A DNA stretch of 11,383 bases from Rhodospirillaceae bacterium CCH5-H10 (lineage in GTDB: Bacteria > Pseudomonadota > Alphaproteobacteria > Reyranellales > Reyranellaceae): the NCBI GenBank assembly GCA_001557035.1, contig LSKJ01000784.1:1-11383 (forward strand). Direction: 5' to 3'. Below the pieces are notes generated by a model. It did no database searches, was not told where the DNA came from, and was given only the letters and a program-made list of their open reading frames with translations. Positions 5,844 to 11,383 of this stretch are shown here, in pieces (the stretch's first letter is position 1; every line of letters begins with the position of its first letter). A program made the translations under genes and the position numbers.

Positions 5844-7526
5844 ATGCAAGGCGTCGACACCATCCTGAACGTGCTGGGCAGCGTCTGCCTGCTGCTCTGG
5901 GGCGTGCGCATGGTGCGCACGGGCCTGACGCGCGCCTTCGGAGCCACGCTGCGTCGCGCCATCGGCGCCTGTTCGCGTAATCGCTTCTCGGCCTTCGCCG
6001 GCGGCATGGTCCTGACGGGCATCCTGCAGTCCAGCACCGCGACGGCCCTGCTGCTCGCCTCCTTCGCCGGCCGCGGGCTGATCTCCCTCTCGATCGGCCT
6101 TGCGGTCATGCTCGGCGCCAATGTCGGTACGACGCTGACCGCCCAGATCCTGTCCTTCCCGCTGGGCTGGATCTCGCCGCTGATGATCGCGGTCGGCGTC
6201 ATCGCCTTCCTGTCGAACAGTTCGGACCGCGCGCGCCATCTCGGCCGCGTCGCCATCGGGCTGGGCCTCATGCTGCTGTCGCTGCACCTGCTGGAAGCCG
6301 CCGCCCTGCCGCTGCGCAACGCCCCGGCCTTCGTCGCGGTGCTGGCGGGACTACAGGACGAATATGTCATGGCGGTCCTGGTCGCGGCCGCCGCCACCTG
6401 GTTCATCCATTCGAGCCTGTCGACCGTGCTGCTGGTCATGTCGTTCGCCACGAGCGGCATCATCGACCCCAAGCTCGGCATGGCGTTGGTGATCGGCGCC
6501 AACATCGGCGGTGCGATCGCCCCCTATTTCGACCAGGCCGCGACCGACACGGAGGCGCGGCGCCTGCCGCTCGGCAACCTCGTCACGCGCGTGCTGGTCG
6601 GCGTCGCGCTGCTGCCGTTCCTTGGCCAGTTCCACCAGTGGCTGATGATGCTCGATCCGGCGCCCGGCCGCCTGCTGGTGAACTTCCATACGGCCTTCAG
6701 CGTCGTGGCCGCGATCGTCTTCCTGCCGCTGATCGATCCCGTGGCGGCGCTCTGCCGGCGCCTGGTTCCCGACAGGCCGCAGACCGACGACCCCGGCAAG
6801 CCGCGCAACCTCGATCCCAACGTGCTCGACACGCCGGCCGAGGCGCTGGCCTGCGCCATGCGCGAGACGCTCAACCTCGGCGACAAGGTCGCCGACATGC
6901 TGCGCCAGACGATGGACGTGTTCGAGAAGAACGACGCGCGCGCCATGAAGGCGATCGAGGCCGCGGACGATGCCGTCGACAGTCTTTACGAGGCGATCAA
7001 GCTCTACCTGATCCAGACGTCACGCACCGAGCTCGGCGAGGAGGATGGCCGGCGCTACGTCGAGATCCTGACCTTCGTGACCAACCTCGAACATGCCGGC
7101 GACATCATCGACAAGAACCTGATGGAACTGGCCGCCAAGAAGATCAGGAATCGCTATGCCTTCTCGGCCGAAGGCACGGCGGAGCTGCGCGCCTTCCATG
7201 CCCGCGTGATCGACAATCTGCGGCTGGCGCTGAACGTCTTCACGACCCGCGACATCACCCTGGCGAGACGCCTCGTGGCCGAGAAAGCCTCCATCCGCGA
7301 GGCCGAGGCACATGCCGCCGACAGCCACTATGCCCGCCTGCGCGAAGGCCGGCCGGAATCGATCGAAACCAGCTCGATCCATATGGACGTGATCCGCGAC
7401 CTGAAGCGCATCAACGGCCATTTCACGACAGTGGCCTACCCGATCCTCGAGGCGGCCGGCGAACTGGCCGAAACGCGTCTCAAGACGACCGATCAACCCT
7501 TGGTCCGCAACCCGCTGGGATCGTAG
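5844..7526 (+). CDS. Na+/phosphate cotransporter with C-terminal PhoU-like domain
   Basis: 560-residue inner-membrane protein of the NptA/YjbB type (PNaS family). The N-terminal ~300 residues hold two inverted membrane repeats. Repeat one has the signature Q-S-S-T-A-T (62-67) and G-A-N-V-G-T-T (91-97). Repeat two has the altered forms H-S-S-L-S-T (189-194) and G-A-N-I-G-G (218-223), then N-F-H-T-A-F-S-V (280-287), all family marks. Residues about 340-550 are soluble, helical and PhoU-like, with paired acidic stretches, and probably face the cytoplasm. The family moves phosphate with Na+; the direction is not settled by sequence, and YjbB relatives can export phosphate. The start has AGGA (5830-5833) 10 nt upstream. 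A Pho-box-like site precedes it. It follows lysR by 55 nt but is likely transcribed from its own promoter. Its last 34 bases overlap the end of the convergent FAD/GcvT gene. Confidence 0.9.
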   Translation: MQGVDTILNVLGSVCLLLWGVRMVRTGLTRAFGATLRRAIGACSRNRFSAFAGGMVLTGILQSSTATALLLASFAGRGLISLSIGLAVMLGANVGTTLTAQILSFPLGWISPLMIAVGVIAFLSNSSDRARHLGRVAIGLGLMLLSLHLLEAAALPLRNAPAFVAVLAGLQDEYVMAVLVAAAATWFIHSSLSTVLLVMSFATSGIIDPKLGMALVIGANIGGAIAPYFDQAATDTEARRLPLGNLVTRVLVGVALLPFLGQFHQWLMMLDPAPGRLLVNFHTAFSVVAAIVFLPLIDPVAALCRRLVPDRPQTDDPGKPRNLDPNVLDTPAEALACAMRETLNLGDKVADMLRQTMDVFEKNDARAMKAIEAADDAVDSLYEAIKLYLIQTSRTELGEEDGRRYVEILTFVTNLEHAGDIIDKNLMELAAKKIRNRYAFSAEGTAELRAFHARVIDNLRLALNVFTTRDITLARRLVAEKASIREAEAHAADSHYARLREGRPESIETSSIHMDVIRDLKRINGHFTTVAYPILEAAGELAETRLKTTDQPLVRNPLGS

Positions 7527-9967
7527 GGCGCGCGCAGCGATACCTTCGCCGCAAGTCGCGTGCCGGCGAGATCGACCTCGAAGCGCCCGCTCTCCAGCCA
7601 GGCCGCATCGATCGCCGCGCCGTCGGCGCGCTTCACGTAGCCGAGGCCGACCGACGCGCGCAGCGTATGACCGTAGCCCGCCGACGTGAGATCGCCGACC
7701 GGCTTGCCGTCACGCAGCAGCGCCTCGCCGCCCCACAGGAGCGGCTCGCTGTCCTGCAGCACGACCGACACGAGCCGCCGGGTCAGCGGCTTGCCCTTGG
7801 CCTCCACCAGTGCCTTCTGACCGATGAAGCCACCGTGCTTGTCGAGCTTCACCGCCCAGCCGAGACCGGCCTGAAATGGCGTGTCGTCGGGCGTCAACTC
7901 GCGGCCCCAGGCGCGATAGCCCTTCTCCAGCCGCAGCGTCTCGACGGCGTAGTAGCCGGCATCGCGCAGCCCGAACTCGGCACCGGCCTCGTGCAGCGTC
8001 TCGAATACCGTGACGGCGAACTCCACCGGCACGTAGAGCTCCCAGCCCAGCTCGCCCATGTAGGTGCGGCGCGAGGCCAGCACCGTGGCATAGCCGACGC
8101 CGATCTCGCGGATCGTGGCGAAGGGAAATCCCTCGTTCGAGAGATCGGCCTTGCTCACTTTCTGCAGCAGCTCGCGGCTCTTCGGCCCCATGATCGACAG
8201 CACCGTCCAGCCCAATGTGACGTCGGTCAGCACCGCATTCGCATCGGCCGGCATGTGACGGCCGAGCCAATCCATGTCGCGCATCGGCTGCGCCGAGCCG
8301 GTGATGACCAGGAACTTGTCGCGGGCGAGGCGCGCGATGGTGAGATCGCTCTCGAAGGTGCCGCGCTCGTTCAGCACGCCGGTATAGACGGTGCGGCCGA
8401 CCGGCACGGCGACGTCGTTGGCGCAAAGACGCTGCAGCACGGTTTCGGCATCGCGCCCCTGCACCAGCAGCTTGCCGAACGAGGTCTCGTCGGTGACCGT
8501 GACGCCTTCGCGCGTGGCGCGATGCTCGGCGGCGACGGCATCGAACCATCCGCCCGGAGCGCCGCGGCCCCAGCCATACTGCATCTCGGGCACCTTGCCG
8601 GCACCGGCGAACCAGTTGGGCCGCTCCCAGCCCATCTTGTTGCCGAACCACGCGCCACGCGCCTTGAGGCGGTCGTAGAGCGGCGAGCGGCGGAACGGGC
8701 GGCCGCTCTCCTGCTCGCGCTGCGGCCACGGCATCTTGTAGTGCAGGCCGAGAGTCTCGGCGACGCGGCTGCGCAGCCAGGCATCGTTGCCGTGGAAGCC
8801 CGCGAACCGCCTGATGTCGACCGGCCAGAGATCCATCGTCGGCTCGCCCGCGACGATCCATTCCGCCAGCGCCATGCCGGCGCCGCCCGAGCTGGCGATG
8901 CCCATCGAGTTGAACCCGGCACCGACATAGAAGCCGCGAAGCTGCGGCGCCTCGCCCAGAATGTAATTCAGGTCGGGCGTGAAGCTCTCCGGCCCGTTCA
9001 TGAAGGTCTTGATGCCGGTCTTCTCCAGCGACGGCACACGGATCAGCGCGTTGTCCATCAGGATCTGGAACTGGTCCCAGTCGTCGGGCAGCATGCCGAA
9101 CTCGAAATCGTCGGGAATGACGTCCTTGTTCCACGGCTTGGCCTCGGGCTCGAAGCCGCCCATCAGCAGGCCGCCGACCTCCTCCTTGAAGTAGATGTAG
9201 CCGTCGGGATCGCGCATCACCGGCAGGTCGCGCGGCACGCCCTCCATCTTCTCCGTGACGATGTACATGTGCTCGCAGGAATAGAGCGGCACCGTCACGC
9301 CGACCATGCGGCCGAGCTGGCGCGCCCACTGGCCGGCGCAGTTGACCACGATCTCGGCCTTGATCGGCCCCTCGGTCGTCTGCACGCCGGTGACGCGAGG
9401 ACCGCTCGGCCCCTCTTCCGTGTCGATCGAGGTGACCCTCGTCTTCTCGAAGATGCGGACGCCACCGTTGCGCGCGCCCTTGGCCAAAGCCTGCGTAATG
9501 TCGGCCGGATTGGCCTTGCCGTCACCCGGCAGCCACACCGCGCCGACGAGATCGTCGGTGCGCATGACCGGATACTTGTCGCCCGCCTGTTGCGGCGTCA
9601 GCGGCTCGCAGGCGACACCCTGCGCGTTCGCCATGGCAGCGGAGCGGCGCAGCAGCGTCATGCGCTCCTCGGTGCGCGCCACGGTGAGAGAGCCGCACTG
9701 CTTCCAGCCCGTCGCAAGCCCGGTTTCGGATTCCAGCTTCGAGTAGAGCTCGGTGCTGTAGCGGATCAGCCGCGTCAGGTTCTGGTAGCTGCGCAACTGG
9801 CCGACCAGGCCCGCCGCATGCCAGGTCGTGCCGCCGCTGAGCCGCCCCTGCTCCAGCAGCACGATGTCCTTCCAGCCGTATTTGGCCAGATGATAGGCCG
9901 TCGAGCAGCCCATGATACCGCCGCCGATGATGACGACGCGGGCGTGGGTGGGGAATGCAGCGGCCAT
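7493..9967 (-). CDS. FAD-dependent dehydrogenase/GcvT fusion (dimethylglycine or sarcosine dehydrogenase-like)
   Basis: 824 residues, the usual size of dimethylglycine/sarcosine dehydrogenases. Order: DAO-type FAD domain (about 9-375) with G-G-G-I-M-G (15-20) and S-G-G-T-T-W-H-A-A-G (44-53), where His50 matches the histidine that covalently holds FAD in these enzymes; an FAO-middle linker (about 378-430); then a GcvT aminomethyltransferase domain (about 440-720) with Asp541 in E-S-D-L-T at the place of the folate-site aspartate, Y-M-G-E-L-G-W-E-L (636-644), and a GcvT C-terminal barrel (about 725-815). Such proteins remove an N-methyl (or N-CH2) group and pass it to tetrahydrofolate; the natural amine here is unknown. 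The ATG at 9967 follows a strong AGGGAGG with a 5-nt spacer inside the last codons of the alcohol dehydrogenase gene, and shares one base with its stop (TGATG). The frame is open further upstream, but without family likeness. The protein appears complete, ending with the conserved A-P-Y-D-P-x-G. Confidence 0.88.
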   Translation of the reverse strand: MAAAFPTHARVVIIGGGIMGCSTAYHLAKYGWKDIVLLEQGRLSGGTTWHAAGLVGQLRSYQNLTRLIRYSTELYSKLESETGLATGWKQCGSLTVARTEERMTLLRRSAAMANAQGVACEPLTPQQAGDKYPVMRTDDLVGAVWLPGDGKANPADITQALAKGARNGGVRIFEKTRVTSIDTEEGPSGPRVTGVQTTEGPIKAEIVVNCAGQWARQLGRMVGVTVPLYSCEHMYIVTEKMEGVPRDLPVMRDPDGYIYFKEEVGGLLMGGFEPEAKPWNKDVIPDDFEFGMLPDDWDQFQILMDNALIRVPSLEKTGIKTFMNGPESFTPDLNYILGEAPQLRGFYVGAGFNSMGIASSGGAGMALAEWIVAGEPTMDLWPVDIRRFAGFHGNDAWLRSRVAETLGLHYKMPWPQREQESGRPFRRSPLYDRLKARGAWFGNKMGWERPNWFAGAGKVPEMQYGWGRGAPGGWFDAVAAEHRATREGVTVTDETSFGKLLVQGRDAETVLQRLCANDVAVPVGRTVYTGVLNERGTFESDLTIARLARDKFLVITGSAQPMRDMDWLGRHMPADANAVLTDVTLGWTVLSIMGPKSRELLQKVSKADLSNEGFPFATIREIGVGYATVLASRRTYMGELGWELYVPVEFAVTVFETLHEAGAEFGLRDAGYYAVETLRLEKGYRAWGRELTPDDTPFQAGLGWAVKLDKHGGFIGQKALVEAKGKPLTRRLVSVVLQDSEPLLWGGEALLRDGKPVGDLTSAGYGHTLRASVGLGYVKRADGAAIDAAWLESGRFEVDLAGTRLAAKVSLRAPYDPSGLRTKG

Positions 9968-11127
9968 CAGAGCCTCCCTGCGACGGCGGCCTCGTACATT
10001 CTGCGCATCTCCGGAACGCCCGCCTTGACCGGGTTTCCACCGGCCGTCGGATCGACCGCGGCCATCTCGGAGAATTTGTCGAGATGCTCGATCTTGACCC
10101 CGATTTCGGCCAGCGTATGGGGAATGCCGACCTCGCGCCGCAGGTCGAGCGTCCACTGCATGAACCCCTCGAAAGTCGGCGTGCGCAAGTTGAGCCAGCG
10201 CGCGAGACGCACGACCTTCTCCTCGATGGCGGCGCGGTTGAACTGCACCACGTAGGGCATGGCGACCGCGTTGGTCAGACCGTGATGTGTGTCGAGCACC
10301 GCGCCCACCGGATGGGACAGCGAATGGATGGCGCCCAGCCCCTTCTGGAAGGCCGTCGAGCCCATCTGCGAGGCGGCCAGCATGTGGCCGCGGGCCTCGA
10401 TGTCACGCCCGTCCCTGACGGCGCGTGCAAGATTCTCCTTCACCAGGCGCATGCCTTCGACGGCGATGCCCTCCGCGTAGGGGTGATAGCCCGGCGCGCA
10501 ATAGGCCTCGAAACAGTGGATGAACGCATCCATGCCGGTGCCGGCGGTGAGCTTCGCCGGCAGGCCGACCGTCAACTCGGGATCGGCGATGACGAGCTGC
10601 GGCATCATCTTCGGATGGAAGATCACCTTCTTGGTGTGCGTATCGGCATTGGTGATCACCGAGGCGCGGCCGGTCTCCGATCCGGTGCCGGCCGTCGTCG
10701 GCACGGCGATCGAGGGATAGATGCCCGCCGGATTGGCCCGCGTGTACCAGTCGCCGATATCCTCGAAATCCCACAGCGGCCGCGTCTGCCCTGCCATGAA
10801 GGCGATGGCCTTGCCCGTATCGATGCCCGAGCCGCCGCCCCAGGCGATGACGCCGTCATGCTTGCCGGCCCGCAGCACGCGCACACCGGCCTCGACATTC
10901 GCAGCCACCGGATTGGGCTTCACGTCGCTGAACACCGCGACCTCGATCCCCGCCTTGCGCAGCGCCAGCGTCGCCTCGGAGATCATGGGGAGCTTCGCAA
11001 GGCCCGGGTCCGTGACCAGAAGCGGCCGCTTCAGCCCCACCACCTTGCAGGCGTCGGGCAGCTCGCGGATGCGCCCCGCTCCAAAACGGATGGCGGTCGG
11101 GAAGTTCCAGTTGCCGACGAGAGACAT
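9967..11127 (-). CDS. Iron-containing alcohol dehydrogenase (group III family)
   Basis: 386 residues, the standard length. Seen directly: NAD(P)-binding G-G-G-S-G-I-D-T-G-K (97-106), P-T-T-A-G-T-G-S-E (143-151), and the metal site Asp200 and His204 (G-M-D-A-F-I-H), His268 (G-A-I-H-S-L-S-H) and His282 (T-H-H-G-L-T-N-A), equivalent to the four ligands of FucO-type enzymes. It should interconvert an alcohol and an aldehyde or ketone with NAD(P); the metal may be Fe2+ or Zn2+, and the substrate cannot be deduced. The start at 11127 gives the family's typical beginning (M-S-L-V-G-N-W-N-F-P); only a weak GGAAA precedes it, but the ATG shares one base with the stop of the glutamine-synthetase-like gene (TGATG), pointing to translational coupling. 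Its own stop overlaps the FAD/GcvT start in the same way. Flanked on both sides by nitrogen-compound enzymes, it is more likely part of an amino-alcohol or amine pathway than of general fermentation. Confidence 0.92.
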   Translation of the reverse strand: MSLVGNWNFPTAIRFGAGRIRELPDACKVVGLKRPLLVTDPGLAKLPMISEATLALRKAGIEVAVFSDVKPNPVAANVEAGVRVLRAGKHDGVIAWGGGSGIDTGKAIAFMAGQTRPLWDFEDIGDWYTRANPAGIYPSIAVPTTAGTGSETGRASVITNADTHTKKVIFHPKMMPQLVIADPELTVGLPAKLTAGTGMDAFIHCFEAYCAPGYHPYAEGIAVEGMRLVKENLARAVRDGRDIEARGHMLAASQMGSTAFQKGLGAIHSLSHPVGAVLDTHHGLTNAVAMPYVVQFNRAAIEEKVVRLARWLNLRTPTFEGFMQWTLDLRREVGIPHTLAEIGVKIEHLDKFSEMAAVDPTAGGNPVKAGVPEMRRMYEAAVAGRL

Positions 11128-11383
11128 CAGATGATTTCCATGTAGCGGTCGAGTTCCCAGTCCGTGATGGCCTTGCGGAACTCTCGCTCTTCCCATTCGC
11201 GTGTTGCGGAATAATGATCGACGAAGGCGTCGCCGAAGAGGTCGCGCGCCGGCTTCGACGCCTTGAGCCGCCCGGCCGCCTCCATCAGCGTTCGCGGCAG
11301 TTGCGACTTGGCCGAATGCTTCTTCTCGTAGGAATTGCCCGTGACCGGCTCGCCCGGATCGATGCCGTTCTCGATGCCCCACA
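11127..11383 (-). CDS. Glutamine synthetase family protein, C-terminal 84 residues only
   Basis: Partial gene: only the 3' end is in the window, and no start codon is visible, so it is easy to miss. The frame ending in TGA at 11129-11127 reads as the C-terminus of a glutamine synthetase family enzyme: W-G-I-E-N-G-I-D-P-G-E-P-V near the edge, then S-Q-L-P-R-T-L-M-E-A, D-L-F-G-D-A-F-V-D-H-Y and a tail with T-R-E-W-E and T-D-W-E-L-D-R-Y. The L-P-R-(S/T)-L-x-E-A and (V/I)-T-D-W-E patterns are typical of GlnT/PuuA-like members, which often ligate glutamate to an amine instead of ammonia. Active-site residues lie outside the window, so ordinary glutamine synthetase cannot be ruled out. It appears to be upstream in the operon with the alcohol dehydrogenase and FAD/GcvT genes, which favours a gamma-glutamyl-amine ligase role. 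Confidence 0.85.
   Translation of the reverse strand, partial: WGIENGIDPGEPVTGNSYEKKHSAKSQLPRTLMEAAGRLKASKPARDLFGDAFVDHYSATREWEEREFRKAITDWELDRYMEII

Noticed and set aside
7493..9967. Assigning the FAD enzyme as PbfC or PbfD of phosphonate catabolism.
   Set aside because: Those are, as I recall, shorter glycine-oxidase-like proteins, whereas this one is a full dehydrogenase-GcvT fusion of 824 residues.
6638..10255. A 1205-codon open frame on the + strand.
   Set aside because: It overlaps the transporter gene in another frame and lies antisense to the FAD/GcvT and alcohol dehydrogenase genes. Its composition is dominated by Arg, Ala, Gly, His and Leu with no recognisable domain; stop-free antisense frames are expected in high-GC genes.
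1..11383. A mobile island, prophage, CRISPR array or novel defence system.
   Set aside because: No integrase, transposase, repeat array, terminal repeats or abrupt composition change was seen; all genes are metabolic or regulatory and share the same high-GC style, apart from the short AT-rich control region near 4881-4921.

Overview
The window is high-GC, gene-dense DNA, most likely from an alphaproteobacterium. This rests on codon bias, on the set of protein families, and on a phnW-phnA-phnY order like that known from Sinorhizobium-type phosphonate catabolism. The exact genus cannot be read from the sequence. I saw no insertion sequences, CRISPR arrays, tRNA or rRNA genes. All non-coding gaps are short (31, 73 and 55 nt at most), so no stretch over 300 bases lacks a gene.

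Layout. (1) 10..930 (+) encodes a secreted DUF2950 protein of unknown function. (2) 4848 down to 962 (-) is a tight three-gene operon, phnW-phnA-phnY. It encodes the hydrolytic route for 2-aminoethylphosphonate (AEP): transamination to phosphonoacetaldehyde, oxidation to phosphonoacetate, then C-P bond hydrolysis to acetate and phosphate. (3) A LysR-type regulator (4922..5788, +) is divergent from phnW. The 73-nt region between them is the only AT-rich patch in the window and holds overlapping -10 elements and palindromes that could be the regulator's operator. (4) 5844..7526 (+) is a Na+/phosphate cotransporter with a fused PhoU-like domain. It is preceded by an 18-bp sequence that matches the Pho box at 16 of 18 positions. 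(5) 11383 down to 7493 (-) is a second operon, entered from outside the window: the C-terminal end of a glutamine-synthetase-family enzyme, an iron-containing alcohol dehydrogenase, and a large FAD dehydrogenase/GcvT fusion of the dimethylglycine/sarcosine dehydrogenase type. Both junctions are TGATG (stop and start share one base).

How the genes may work together. The first operon releases nitrogen (as alanine), acetate and phosphate from AEP, and its regulation looks substrate-driven, because no Pho box is visible in its control region. The phosphate transporter next to it appears to respond to phosphate starvation instead. The second operon looks like a catabolic module for an amine or alcohol: a gamma-glutamylation-type ligase, an alcohol oxidase step, and an N-demethylation step passing one-carbon units to tetrahydrofolate. 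Its substrate is unknown. A link to N-methylated aminophosphonates is possible but only inferred from position.
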